Assembly (NCBI GenBank): GCA_964628065.1
Contig: CAZVLM010000007.1
Coordinates: 1-32,301, forward strand
DNA length: 32,301 bases
Reading direction: 5' to 3'
Source of the DNA: CAIXMG01 sp964628065
Lineage (GTDB): Bacteria; Patescibacteriota; Minisyncoccia; Phycocordibacterales; UBA1006
The notes under the pieces were generated by a model that was not told where the DNA came from, did no database searches, and saw only the letters and a program-made list of their open reading frames with translations. Of this stretch, positions 1 to 7,180 are shown one piece after another. Made by a program: the position numbers and the translations under genes. The first letter of the stretch is position 1. Each line of letters starts with the position of its first letter.

Positions 1-42
1 CAAAAACCCTCGAATATCGAGGACTGCTCCCTTAAACCATCC

Positions 43-71
43 TTGACCCCTCACCCCCTCCCTGCTATACT
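43..71 (+). promoter_or_regulatory. Strong sigma70-type promoter facing the toxin gene
   Basis: TTGACC at 43-48 and TATACT at 66-71 are separated by 17 bases, five of six matches in each box. The promoter points right, towards the 3' end of the minus-strand MazF-like gene. Bases 1-42 show no gene. Confidence 0.6.
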
Positions 72-77
72 CCCCTT

Positions 78-157
78 ACAAATGTCCTTCGGGATTTCTC
101 CCTTAACCGGGAGGGAACAAAGCAAAAACTCACAGGAGCAATTCTGTGAGTTTTTGC
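78..157 (+). ncRNA. Candidate short RNA (or leaderless mini-gene) ending inside the toxin gene
   Basis: The start is inferred about 7 bases after the TATACT box and the end from the terminator hairpin at 122-157. A small hairpin (CTCCC/GGGAG, near 98-115) lies between. An ATG at 82 is placed as in the leaderless genes of this window and opens a 47-codon frame (MSFGISPLTGREQ...), but that frame runs through the terminator, so a non-coding RNA is somewhat more likely. The last 28 bases are antisense to the end of the MazF-like gene. No known RNA family was recognised. Confidence 0.4.
122..157. terminator. Bidirectional rho-independent terminator
   Basis: A perfect 14-bp stem (GCAAAAACTCACAG with its complement) closes an 8-base loop, and each strand ends in a T-run. 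It serves the plus-strand short RNA and the minus-strand MazF-like gene, whose stop codon lies inside the stem. Confidence 0.85.
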
Positions 158-552
158 TTAATGATTTGAAAATCCTCTGGAGCCGCTTGCCCTATTTTCT
201 CAAGAAACCTCTTTTTATCTATTGAGCGAGACTGGGACAGGATCGCGTATGAGTTATGCTGATTTCTAATATGTTCATCAGTAAAAGAAGGGTTCGCGAG
301 TTGGTGATAAAACCTATTGTTTGATTTTCCTTTGGTTGTAAGGGCTACCGTAAAGAACATATTCCCTACTTTTTTAATCACAAGCACAGGGCGAGCGAAT
401 TCCTCCTTACCGTTTTCTTCGAATCCAATATTCTTCCCCATTTTTACAAACCAAATTTCCCGTTCGTTGACGTAATAAGTACGGCTGTCTTCCTGATTAT
501 GCAAAGCCTTCTTTTCTTTGTTCCATGCATCGAATACTTCATCATGATTCAT
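130..552 (-). CDS. MazF/PemK-like type II toxin, probable mRNA endoribonuclease
   Basis: This 140-residue protein has a roughly 30-residue charged N-terminal helix followed by a PemK-like core. The core shows REIWFVKMG in place of the usual G-x-V/I-W strand, then RPVLVIKK, then near the end YAILSQSRSIDKKRF and IGQ, matching the S-x-x-R-x-I-D-x-x-R segment of the family. Family members cut RNA at short motifs and are normally blocked by a small antitoxin. No antitoxin gene is seen on either side, so it may act alone or be controlled differently. The end of the gene lies inside a hairpin shared with a converging plus-strand transcript. A weak extended -10 (TG-T-TAGCAT) ends 6 bases before the ATG, so the mRNA is probably leaderless. 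Confidence 0.75.
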   Translation of the reverse strand: MNHDEVFDAWNKEKKALHNQEDSRTYYVNEREIWFVKMGKNIGFEENGKEEFARPVLVIKKVGNMFFTVALTTKGKSNNRFYHQLANPSFTDEHIRNQHNSYAILSQSRSIDKKRFLEKIGQAAPEDFQIIKQKLTELLL

Positions 553-587
553 GGCAAAATGCTAACATACTCGAAATAAAGAAAAAT

Positions 588-851
588 TTATTTCTTTATA
601 TTTCCTTTATTCCCCCACCTCCACCCCGGCTTCTCCCCCTTCCAAAAGCAAATCCCTATCAGAATGATTACCAGCACCGCCGTCTCAATAAGAAACTCCA
701 CCGGCACCTTATCCCCCTGATTCCCCATATCCAGCCGAAACGCGTTTCCGACCGCAAGCCCAACAAAAATGACAATCACAAGCCACCCCTGCCAAGTCAC
801 GGGATACCAGCCCCAGCCGTATTCTTTTGCCTTGAACCATAACTTCTTCAT
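588..851 (-). CDS. Small two-helix membrane protein, unknown function
   Basis: This 87-residue protein starts with an aromatic-rich segment (YGWGWYPVTWQGW) that leads into a first membrane helix (LVIVIFVGLAVG). A polar loop and a second helix (FLIETAVLVIILIGICFW) follow, and the tail is basic (KGEKPGWRWGNKGNIKK). The layout matches small orphan membrane proteins common in Parcubacteria genomes, from memory and not from a search. No catalytic residues are apparent. The stop is 35 bases from the MazF-like start, and the start is 10 bases beyond the stop of the anchored protein upstream, so it may be the last gene of that unit. Confidence 0.6.
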   Translation of the reverse strand: MKKLWFKAKEYGWGWYPVTWQGWLVIVIFVGLAVGNAFRLDMGNQGDKVPVEFLIETAVLVIILIGICFWKGEKPGWRWGNKGNIKK

Positions 852-861
852 AGAATGATTA

Positions 862-1596
862 TTATTTTACCCAAGTAATAGCAACCTTCCCTCCATTGCG
901 CACATAACTAAAAGCGGACTTTTCTTGAATATGTCCATCCTCATAGACAACCACTCCTGTCTTTGCGGTAGTATCTAACGTTGCGGATATGACATACCAC
1001 GCTCCACCAAGTACCGCTGTTTTAGGCGCAATACTTCCAATATTTTTTCTTAAATATTCCTCAACAATCATTCGATCATCAAGGCTTGCGCAATCGGTCT
1101 GTGACATTTGAAACCCATTCGTGAGCTTGATCGGATCCTTGTACACATACGTTCCATCGCCTCGGTCTACCATTTCGCCAAATTGCGCCGTCGCACTTCC
1201 CTCGCCGAATACGATTTTCAATTGCTCGGTCACGGTCATGCCTTCGGCCATGGAATTCCACCACACATCAGCGGTTCGAGCCGAAATTTTTGGATCCATA
1301 GGGCCAGCAATCCCTTCGAACGTGCCAACCTTAGAATCTTTTTCTGCAGGTAGATCTTTGTATTGACCAACCACCTTTGTTCCACCTGTTCCCGCAAGGG
1401 TCATTTTCAAAAATGCCCTATCATAAAACCCGCTCGGTGTTACTTCTGAATACTGATAACACATTTCAACGGATTGAGTTGGTTGCGGTTCAGGAGTTAC
1501 GGCAATAGGTTCTTTTTTGTTGCTCAGCAATACGACTGCAATGATTGCTGCAATAACCACCACTATTCCTGCTCCAATTAATAGAAATCTTTTCAT
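862..1596 (-). CDS. Membrane-anchored extracytoplasmic protein, paralog of the gene upstream
   Basis: The 244-residue product has a short basic start and one hydrophobic helix (about residues 4-24, LLIGAGIVVVIAAIIAVVLL). A proline-rich spacer (EPIAVTPEPQPTQ) and an exported domain follow. The domain starts MCYQYSEVTPSGFYDRAFLKM and resembles residues 57 onward of the neighbour at 1612-2154 (CYTYSHEATK...FIDMTIAGTKVTG). The C-terminal 90 residues are absent from the neighbour and include SYVRNGGKVAITWVK at the end. The helix has no lipobox cysteine, so anchoring is probably by an uncleaved signal. The start is 15 bases from the upstream stop, so the two genes are co-transcribed. No function is recognised. 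Confidence 0.65.
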   Translation of the reverse strand: MKRFLLIGAGIVVVIAAIIAVVLLSNKKEPIAVTPEPQPTQSVEMCYQYSEVTPSGFYDRAFLKMTLAGTGGTKVVGQYKDLPAEKDSKVGTFEGIAGPMDPKISARTADVWWNSMAEGMTVTEQLKIVFGEGSATAQFGEMVDRGDGTYVYKDPIKLTNGFQMSQTDCASLDDRMIVEEYLRKNIGSIAPKTAVLGGAWYVISATLDTTAKTGVVVYEDGHIQEKSAFSYVRNGGKVAITWVK

Positions 1597-1611
1597 AGTT
1601 TTAAAAGTTGC

Positions 1612-2154
1612 TTAATTTGATGACTCGCATCCAACTCTTACATACGGAATCCGCTTGAATTCCTTCGTAGTATCTGGAAATAATCCCTCCTTATACTTAT
1701 CAATCAGTGGATATCGCAATCGATCAATGCCAACAAGGCTTGCTTGATAAATTTCCTGTTCGGTATTTTTTGACCCTTCAACCGTATATGCAAATGCAAC
1801 CGTCATGGTATCTCCTGTAATACTTCCATTCAGGGTTCCCTCCCATCCGTTCGTAAGCTCCGGTCCTGATTGAGTTCCATGCTTCGTTCCGGTAACTTTT
1901 GTTCCCGCAATAGTCATGTCGATAAATTCAGTAGAAGTAACGGGCTCTTCTTTCGTAGCTTCATGCGAATACGTATAACACTGTCGCCCGTCGACGAACT
2001 TAATAGCCTGCTGAGGGGGTTGTTCAATAGGATTGGTTACAACGGGATCAGTAACAGGCTCCGCCGGCTTTTTCTGAGACTGAATAATAAAATAAATGCC
2101 AACCGCAACAACGATCACGGCGACTGCCAGGCTTATGATGAGAGGTTTTTTCAT
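1612..2154 (-). CDS. Membrane-anchored extracytoplasmic protein, shorter paralog
   Basis: This 180-residue protein has an N-terminal helix (about residues 4-24), a Pro-rich linker (PAEPVTDPVVTNPIEQPPQQ) and an exported domain beginning near CYTYSHEATKEE. The beta-rich segments TEFIDMTIAGTKVTGTKHG and TMTVAFAYTVEGS align with the next gene. Two cysteines (in QCYTY and VGCESSN) could form a disulfide; the longer paralog also has two cysteines. An extended -10 (TG-T-TATAAT, hexamer at 2161-2166) ends 6 bases before the ATG, which makes this the first gene of the pair and probably leaderless. Function is unknown. Confidence 0.65.
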   Translation of the reverse strand: MKKPLIISLAVAVIVVAVGIYFIIQSQKKPAEPVTDPVVTNPIEQPPQQAIKFVDGRQCYTYSHEATKEEPVTSTEFIDMTIAGTKVTGTKHGTQSGPELTNGWEGTLNGSITGDTMTVAFAYTVEGSKNTEQEIYQASLVGIDRLRYPLIDKYKEGLFPDTTKEFKRIPYVRVGCESSN

Positions 2155-2205
2155 GGGTTTATTATAACATAGCTAAAACAGGTTTCGCCGTCATTATAGT
2201 TTCTA

Positions 2206-3045
2206 CTAATCCAGCTTCTCCGGTTTTATTAAACCCTTTTTCTCATCGGATTTTAATTTCCTTTCTACTTTCTTAATATCATCCTCTGCAGGTAGGTTTT
2301 CTGGCTGAATTCCTCGACTAATCAATGTCTTGCGAACACTTCGATTATTGATGATATGCTCATCTGAAATTAACTGCTCTGAATGGAGGCCTTTTGCCTT
2401 GGTATTAAAAATAGTTATTTCTGTTGCAAAGTCTTTCGCTTTCAAAAGAATGGTTGGCTGAAAATCAGCAATCGCGCGACTATGAGGTATTCCAAGACGA
2501 TCCTTCATTTCACTTGTTGTGTATCCAAAGAGTGCCTTATCTCCCTTGCTTCTAATGAGTCCAAAATTCTTATCGCTTCCTGTGTGTTCAAATATTACCC
2601 CTGACAACTCTTTTTCCGTTTCGGTTAATTTCTGCCGAGCAAGCAATCGCTCAGCTTCTTGAATCCGCTTTTCAATAACCTCCAACTTTCTTGTTTGGAT
2701 GGCGAAATAGTTTTGCGCAAAGGCAATTTCAGTTTTCTTTGGATCTCCATTTTGAGCAATCAGGTAGCAAGCATAACGAGTAAGCATCATGTCATCAATT
2801 TTTCTCTCGCTTCCAGACCCCAGCTCGACCATTTTCCCGACGTCGGCAAAATGGTCGGTTACCTTATGCCCCGTTGATTCACAGGCTATTTTAGCCTTAT
2901 TAATAACCGTTAAAAAGTTATCCCACTTGGCGTATCCTAAAAGTTGTTGCAAATCTCGAGCCAGCCAAAAATCAACCCCTTCATCGGTTTTATTTACGCA
3001 AGATTCAAAGTGTTCCACGAGGGATTGAATAGTTTCTGGCTTCAT
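2206..3045 (-). CDS. dinD: DNA damage-inducible protein D-like (DinD)
   Basis: At 279 residues it is close to E. coli DinD (274). The N-terminal half carries the hallmark run WLARDLQQLLGYAKWDNF, then CESTGHKVTDHF, and then LTRYACYLIAQNGDP followed by YFAIQTRK, all in family order. The middle has a charged helical stretch (EVIEKRIQEAERLL) and a C-terminal part rich in Lys and Glu. E. coli DinD is an SOS-induced protein that inhibits RecA filament activities; whether that holds here is unknown. No LexA-type box was seen upstream. A TG-C-TAAACT element ends 9 bases before the ATG, again suggesting a leaderless mRNA. The gene is separated from both neighbours. Confidence 0.85.
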   Translation of the reverse strand: MKPETIQSLVEHFESCVNKTDEGVDFWLARDLQQLLGYAKWDNFLTVINKAKIACESTGHKVTDHFADVGKMVELGSGSERKIDDMMLTRYACYLIAQNGDPKKTEIAFAQNYFAIQTRKLEVIEKRIQEAERLLARQKLTETEKELSGVIFEHTGSDKNFGLIRSKGDKALFGYTTSEMKDRLGIPHSRAIADFQPTILLKAKDFATEITIFNTKAKGLHSEQLISDEHIINNRSVRKTLISRGIQPENLPAEDDIKKVERKLKSDEKKGLIKPEKLD

Positions 3046-3113
3046 GTGTTGATAAGTTTAGCACAAAAACCCAGCGGTCAAATTTTATAGAAAACAATAC
3101 ATTTATCTTTTCT

Positions 3114-4022
3114 TTACTTCTCCGAAAACGCCCCAACCGCCTCATCGATCGTCTTATACTTAAACGTAAATCCTACCGCGAGAAGTTTTGTGGGCACAGC
3201 TCTGGTACTGGCAAGCACGGCTTTTGAGAACTCGCCGAGGATGATGCGAAGCGCGAATGCGGGAATGATCCAGAGCATTGGCCGGTGAAGCGCGTGTGCA
3301 AGTGACTGGGTAAATGTTCTATTCGTAACTGGTTCTGGCGCGGTAGCATTAATAGGACCACTGAGGGACGCATTGGTAATAGCTTCGTAATAGATATTTA
3401 CCAAGTCATCAATATGAATCCACGAAAACCACTGATTCCCGCTTCCGAGTCTTCCGCCCAATCCCCATTTGAATATCGGCAAGAGTTTTGACATCATGCC
3501 TCCGCCGGGACCAAGGACGATAGCCGTTCGAATCGAAACTCTTCGAATGCCGAGCGCCTCAATTTTTTGAGCTGAAGATTCCCATACCACGCACACGTCT
3601 GAAAGAAAATCTTCGCCTGACGATTTTGCTATTGCCTCTTCGGTAAGGAGTTCATTGCCCTGGTCGCCGTAATATCCAACCGCTGATGCGCAGACGAATA
3701 CTGATGGCTTGCGAGCCGAAGCATTGCACGCATCAACAATAGACGCCGTGCTTTTTGTTCGGCTGTCCATGATTTGCTTCTTATATTCTGGTGTCCATCG
3801 CTCGTAAATACTCACCCCTGCAAGGTGCACAATCGCATCACTTTCCGCAATATTCGCTGGTGCAGGATCCGTCACCAAATTCGCTTGCACAAACGTCATC
3901 CGCTCATGCGAAAAGCGCGGTGCCATGCGGTCGTAAATGGTTACATGGTGTCCGTTATCAAGTAATTTTTTAGCAAGTGCCGTTCCAATAAATCCGGATC
4001 CGCCAGTGAGAGAGATGTGCAT
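3114..4022 (-). CDS. TIGR01777-family NAD(P)-dependent epimerase (YfcH-like SDR)
   Basis: The protein opens with the extended-SDR Rossmann motif TGGSGFIG, followed by the DAIVHLAG strand and the SAVGYYGD motif, whose YYGD is diagnostic of this subfamily. WFSWIHIDDLV and GPINATAPEPVTNRTF complete the pattern, and the C-terminal 45 residues match the DUF1731-type tail. It probably binds NAD(P) in the cytoplasm; the substrate of this subfamily is unknown. The ATG at 4022 is preferred to the one at 4028 because MHISLTGGSGFIG matches the usual start of the family; 4028 remains possible. A TATAGT box lies at 4047-4052. Confidence 0.85.
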   Translation of the reverse strand: MHISLTGGSGFIGTALAKKLLDNGHHVTIYDRMAPRFSHERMTFVQANLVTDPAPANIAESDAIVHLAGVSIYERWTPEYKKQIMDSRTKSTASIVDACNASARKPSVFVCASAVGYYGDQGNELLTEEAIAKSSGEDFLSDVCVVWESSAQKIEALGIRRVSIRTAIVLGPGGGMMSKLLPIFKWGLGGRLGSGNQWFSWIHIDDLVNIYYEAITNASLSGPINATAPEPVTNRTFTQSLAHALHRPMLWIIPAFALRIILGEFSKAVLASTRAVPTKLLAVGFTFKYKTIDEAVGAFSEK

Positions 4023-4063
4023 AATCATTATAAGTACTATGGATGAACTATAGAAAGTAAAAA

Positions 4064-4468
4064 TTAAAACAGACGCAAATACAACACCGCGAGTGTCATC
4101 ACGAACATTCCCATCGCGGGTATCATTTTAATAATGATGTCACGAACCTTGATATGCATTGAAATTGCGCCAACCATGAGGATTGCCAACAATCCAAGGG
4201 CGTACACCGCAACACCAGACAGGCTCGGCATAAATGCACTTACAATTAAAATTACTGCGATAATCATCTTGAGAGCGCCTACGATATACATAAACCACTT
4301 CGGTAATCCATACACCGCGAATTCATCTGGCAACGTCTTTGCCGATCCCCCGCGATACGCGGTAGATTTTTTAAATCGCAAAAGCCATACGTTGAATAAT
4401 CCGAGCGCAAGGATAATTTGAAGGATTGGAACAATGAGAGGTAATGATTGAGGAATAGTTTGTGACAT
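4064..4468 (-). CDS. DoxX-like four-helix membrane protein
   Basis: This 134-residue protein has four predicted membrane helices. The first is near residues 11-29. A loop with YRGGSAKTLPDEFAVYGLPKW precedes helix two (MYIVGALKMIIAVILIVSAF), and two more helices follow. The order of an LP-x-W-like motif before helix two and a GALK start fits DoxX/DUF4395-like proteins. Members are often linked to redox or thiol stress, but no partner is visible here. TG-C-TATACT near 4500 suggests its own promoter with a short leader of about 25 bases. Confidence 0.65.
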   Translation of the reverse strand: MSQTIPQSLPLIVPILQIILALGLFNVWLLRFKKSTAYRGGSAKTLPDEFAVYGLPKWFMYIVGALKMIIAVILIVSAFMPSLSGVAVYALGLLAILMVGAISMHIKVRDIIIKMIPAMGMFVMTLAVLYLRLF

Positions 4469-4565
4469 AGATTAAAGTACTTAGGTTGGTATGGGAAAAG
4501 TATAGCACGATATTGTCGCGCTACCTTGACTCTTGCCCAAGATGTTCTGCTAATTATGTCCTAAC

Positions 4566-5438
4566 CTAGGCCCCTATTTTCCAAGTGCCTCTTTCCAGAA
4601 ATGCAGGAATCGTTTGACGATTGGCTTTGTTGATAAGGTTTGAATGAGATAATCGGTTGCGATCAGCATATTCTGCAAGAGTAATGATTTCTTTCCCTTC
4701 TAGATAAGCAAGACGCTTGTAATAACTATTAGTAATTGCCTTGGCAACGATCTCCTCCATGATTTTAGTGGTACCCGATTCTTGGTATTCCTTAAATGCG
4801 TCGTAATATTTTGAACGATCAATGAATTTAATATTGATAGGAACAAAGCCATCACGGATTAATAGGTAGTTATTGATGACACGGCCAATACGCCCATTCC
4901 CATCAACAAAAGGATGCGCGTATTCAAAGGCAAGGTGTAATTTTGCAATTCGGGTGGCAATATTTTCGTGAGGTGTTGCACAGTATTCACTAAGGAGTGA
5001 TTCAAGGCGCAAATTTATTTCTTCAGATTTTGGAGCAATATGAGATCCTACTCGTACAAATTCGCCTGATTTTCTAAATCGTCCTGCAATATCATCACGA
5101 ATATTACTAATGAGCATTTTATGTAAGTTTAAAATTACTTCCTGACTTAGTTCTTGCTCCTTGGCTCGCTTATCAATGTAATCGACAACACGAGCAAGAT
5201 TTTTTGCTTCAAATAATTCTCGATCAGACACGTAGCGATCAAGGTCAATTTGCAGGAGAATTTTTTCAGTTTCTTCAAGTGACAGCGTACTGTTTTCGAT
5301 CGCGTTTGAGTTGTACACCTGTTCAGATATTTCTGCTTCACTTAAAAGCTTCATGAGGGATTCTTTCCCTGAAAGTTTTTTATAGTATAGTTCACGAAGT
5401 TCTTGAATTTTTGAAAAAATAGGTGATTTTTTTGACAT
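4566..5438 (-). CDS. Fic-family protein with N-terminal autoinhibitory motif (class II)
   Basis: The 290-residue product carries the Fic core HPFVDGNGRIGR at about residues 175-186, identical to the HPFx(D/E)GN(G/K)R consensus. Upstream at residues 44-49, S-N-A-I-E-N fits the inhibitory motif (S/T)xxxE(G/N), whose Glu blocks the nucleotide pocket. Family members move AMP, or another nucleotide moiety, onto protein hydroxyls. The C-terminal 60 residues (EIITLAEYADRNRLSHSNLINKANR) look like a small winged-helix or HTH domain, as in many stand-alone Fic proteins. The ATG is 6 bases from TATAAT, with TTGACT further upstream. Inverted repeats flank this promoter, so autoregulation through the C-terminal domain is plausible but inferred. 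Confidence 0.88.
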   Translation of the reverse strand: MSKKSPIFSKIQELRELYYKKLSGKESLMKLLSEAEISEQVYNSNAIENSTLSLEETEKILLQIDLDRYVSDRELFEAKNLARVVDYIDKRAKEQELSQEVILNLHKMLISNIRDDIAGRFRKSGEFVRVGSHIAPKSEEINLRLESLLSEYCATPHENIATRIAKLHLAFEYAHPFVDGNGRIGRVINNYLLIRDGFVPINIKFIDRSKYYDAFKEYQESGTTKIMEEIVAKAITNSYYKRLAYLEGKEIITLAEYADRNRLSHSNLINKANRQTIPAFLERGTWKIGA

Positions 5439-5444
5439 GTAACT

Positions 5445-5472
5445 ATTATATAGAATTCACGACTTAAGTCAA
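5445..5472 (-). promoter_or_regulatory. fic promoter
   Basis: On the minus strand, TTGACT (5472-5467) and TATAAT (5450-5445) are 16 bases apart. The -10 ends 6 bases before the fic ATG, so the transcript should start at or next to the start codon. Confidence 0.65.
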
Positions 5473-5477
5473 TATAC

Positions 5478-5577
5478 CGTGAAAAAACGGTTATAAACTT
5501 GTATTTTTCACGATTATCAGCAAAAAAACGTAAATTATACTTAAAAATAGTACATATTTACGTTTTTTAACGATTAT
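5478..5577. repeat. Operator-like inverted and direct repeats upstream of fic
   Basis: Two AT-rich inverted repeats lie just upstream of the fic -35 box. They are CGTGAAAAA (5478-5486) with TTTTTCACG (5504-5512), and a 13-bp pair based on AAAAAACGTAAAT (5523-5535 and 5556-5568). A 14-base direct repeat, TTTTTCACGATTAT (5504-5517) against TTTTTAACGATTAT (5564-5577), links the two. The stretch has no coding frame and separates pspC from fic. Confidence 0.55.
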
Positions 5578-5628
5578 TTGAGTCTTTTATTATTCATGCA
5601 AATGCTCTGCGTGTCCCCTATGTTCCTC

Positions 5629-5820
5629 CTATCTTCCTTGTTTGGGAACGATAACCAGCGCAATCATATACGCCAACACCCCAGGAAACAGTCCTGTGAT
5701 AAGAATCAGGAACACAAAGCCAAGTCGAAGTACCACTGGATCAATATCCCAGTATTCCCCTAATCCGCCAAGGATGCCCGCAGCGACTTTATTGGTAGAT
5801 GAACGGTAGAGTTTTTTCAT
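5629..5820 (-). CDS. PspC-domain membrane protein
   Basis: This 63-residue protein is essentially one PspC domain. It begins MKKLYRSSTNKVAAGILGGL, continues GEYWDIDPVVLRLGFVFLIL, and ends in a second hydrophobic stretch (FPGVLAYMIALVIVPKQ). In proteobacteria PspC is the inner-membrane sensor of phage-shock or envelope stress. Here no pspA, pspB or pspF is nearby, as is usual for the isolated small PspC proteins of CPR and Gram-positive bacteria. A TATAAA element ends 4 bases before the ATG. Confidence 0.85.
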   Translation of the reverse strand: MKKLYRSSTNKVAAGILGGLGEYWDIDPVVLRLGFVFLILITGLFPGVLAYMIALVIVPKQGR

Positions 5821-5838
5821 AGAATTTATATTTTAATG

Positions 5839-6246
5839 TTATTTGCTTATCCGATACTTCGCCACTTTTTTCGCGATCTTTTTCGGCTGGGCAACCCATT
5901 GCTCCCCTTTTGCGGTCCCTTTATTTTTGGCACGGTCGGTTGCAATTTTTTCACCAACCGTTAAATGCGCACGAGCCTGTTTTGGTAAATAGCGACTGTG
6001 GCCTGGTTCGCCGGTGTAACCCCAGTCTTCTTTTGTCCAGCGTACAAGACTATTCGTGTCAGATTTTGTACCTACATATCCCCCGCCACGTTTCTTATAA
6101 AGACTTACGGCATACTGCATCGCGCGCGCCGAAAATTTTCCCATCTTGAAAACGGCTTCTTGTTTGCAAAGTTCCCATAATTTTTCATCCGTGCGCTTTG
6201 CTGATGAAGGCGCCTTTTTAGTTAATGGAGTAACTTTTTTCTTCAT
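5839..6246 (-). CDS. DUF5872-like basic protein
   Basis: The product has 135 residues and basic ends (MKKKVTPLTKKAPSSAKR and KIAKKVAKYRISK). The core FSARAMQYAVSLYKKRGGGY is followed by SLVRWTKEDWGY. That pairing (W/F-SAR-x-x-Q-L/Y followed by S-L-x-x-W-T-x-E-x-W) is what I recall of DUF5872, a small family of unknown function in bacteria, viruses and algae. The charge suggests nucleic-acid binding, but no catalytic motif is seen. It is 9 bases downstream of the DUF2892 gene, so both are probably one transcript. Confidence 0.6.
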   Translation of the reverse strand: MKKKVTPLTKKAPSSAKRTDEKLWELCKQEAVFKMGKFSARAMQYAVSLYKKRGGGYVGTKSDTNSLVRWTKEDWGYTGEPGHSRYLPKQARAHLTVGEKIATDRAKNKGTAKGEQWVAQPKKIAKKVAKYRISK

Positions 6247-6255
6247 AGACTTGAA

Positions 6256-6459
6256 TTATTCGATCGGGCACGTATTCTTTCCCATCAACTGATAGAGCGC
6301 ACACCAACTCGTCAACGCCTGATAAAACGAGAAAACAGCGCCGATAATAAGGACAATTTTAAGCCATAACGGCATCGCAATAACAAGCGCCACCACGAGC
6401 AAAATTACGCCAATAACAGCTCTCAAAATTCGATCTGGGGTTCCAATGTTCTTTTTCAT
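6256..6459 (-). CDS. DUF2892 (YgaP-type transmembrane) protein
   Basis: This 67-residue protein begins MKKNIGTPDRILRAVIGVIL, the typical opening of DUF2892. Two membrane helices follow, then the conserved end SWCALYQLMGKNTC with two cysteines. In YgaP this domain anchors a rhodanese; here it stands alone, although a rhodanese gene lies at 7760. The start codon is 5 bases from an assembly gap. The repeated copy of the start region beyond the gap shows TAGAAT 6 bases before the ATG, so the 5' region is known despite the gap. Confidence 0.75.
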   Translation of the reverse strand: MKKNIGTPDRILRAVIGVILLVVALVIAMPLWLKIVLIIGAVFSFYQALTSWCALYQLMGKNTCPIE

Positions 6460-6464
6460 AGACT

Positions 6465-6564
6465 NNNNNNNNNNNNNNNNNNNNNNNNNNNNNNNNNNNN
6501 NNNNNNNNNNNNNNNNNNNNNNNNNNNNNNNNNNNNNNNNNNNNNNNNNNNNNNNNNNNNNNNN
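6465..6564. other. 100-N scaffold gap
   Basis: Exactly 100 Ns. The 55 bases before the gap (6410-6464) are identical to the 55 bases after it (6565-6619), so the join is most likely an unmerged contig overlap and not missing sequence. Confidence 0.95.
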
Positions 6565-6619
6565 CCAATAACAGCTCTCAAAATTCGATCTGGGGTTCCA
6601 ATGTTCTTTTTCATAGACT
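6565..6619. repeat. Artefactual 55-bp copy of the DUF2892 gene start
   Basis: Identical to 6410-6464. It contains the first codons of the DUF2892 gene again and should collapse onto the left copy when the gap is closed. Confidence 0.9.
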
Positions 6620-6669
6620 TATTCTACTCTCCTTAAATTAAATATGCTACAATTTACGAAACTGCTCCC

Positions 6670-7134
6670 ATGGCTAAGAAAAAACAAATACGGCACAGAG
6701 AGTATGGCCTCCTTACGAATCACCATTTGGTACCCCGTTCAAGAATTAGGCAATATTACGGCGCGTCGTTTACGCTCCCAAATAACCTGATGAAACTGTG
6801 GCGATTGCGCCATGACTCGTGGCATGTTTTGTTTCGGAATAAAACCCTAAACGAAACCATTGCCTACCTTGAAACCAAAAAGTCCCGCGCCTACGCATAC
6901 CAGAAGACCGCATGGAAAACCCTCTTCAAAGAAAAGAGTTGGCATGAAGTCGTTCAGTTACTCCGTCGTGCGCAACGGATGATTCGGAAGGAGCACTCAA
7001 CACTTGAATTATGTATTAAGCTTAGAAAAGATATTGGAGAATTATTTGACCACCATCAAAAAATTGATCCCGTTATCACAACTATTCATAAGCGATTCAA
7101 GCCAAGACGTAAACCGTATCTCAAAGCTGCTTAA
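6670..7134 (+). CDS. HNH-like nuclease-fold protein (tentative)
   Basis: This 154-residue basic protein has LLTNHHLVPRSR near residue 14, then NNLMKLWRLRHDSWHVLFRNKT. The pairing of a His-His start, Asn, and a closing H-x-x-W-H-x-x-F-x-N resembles the metal-binding shape of HNH enzymes (HH...N...H). The rest is helical and Lys/Arg rich (KRFKPRRKPYLKAA at the end), consistent with nucleic-acid binding. The cysteine pairs of many HNH proteins are absent. TG-C-TACAAT at 6645-6653 gives a leader of about 10 bases. A terminator follows directly. Confidence 0.5.
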   Translation: MAKKKQIRHREYGLLTNHHLVPRSRIRQYYGASFTLPNNLMKLWRLRHDSWHVLFRNKTLNETIAYLETKKSRAYAYQKTAWKTLFKEKSWHEVVQLLRRAQRMIRKEHSTLELCIKLRKDIGELFDHHQKIDPVITTIHKRFKPRRKPYLKAA

Positions 7135-7166
7135 AAATACCCGCTCTAGGAGCGGGTATTTTATTT
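7135..7166 (+). terminator. Rho-independent terminator
   Basis: The stem AAATACCCGCT (7135-7145) pairs with 7151-7161 and is followed by T-rich sequence. It sits directly after the HNH-like stop codon. Confidence 0.8.
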
Positions 7167-7180
7167 GCTATACTACTTCA

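Noticed and set aside
158..225. Plus-strand frame through the MazF-like gene end
   Set aside because: The frame continues through a 14-bp terminator stem and is antisense to a recognisable toxin gene.
4526..4565. A plus-strand promoter-like pair (TTGACT, TG-C-TAATTA) converging on the fic 3' end, as a fifth RNA module
   Set aside because: The spacing is 19 bases, and no structured RNA or terminator follows within the fic gene end.
6565..6619. Second start of a DUF2892 gene, and likewise a second trmD start at 10167
   Set aside because: Both are exact 55-base copies across N gaps and so are assembly artefacts, not gene duplications.
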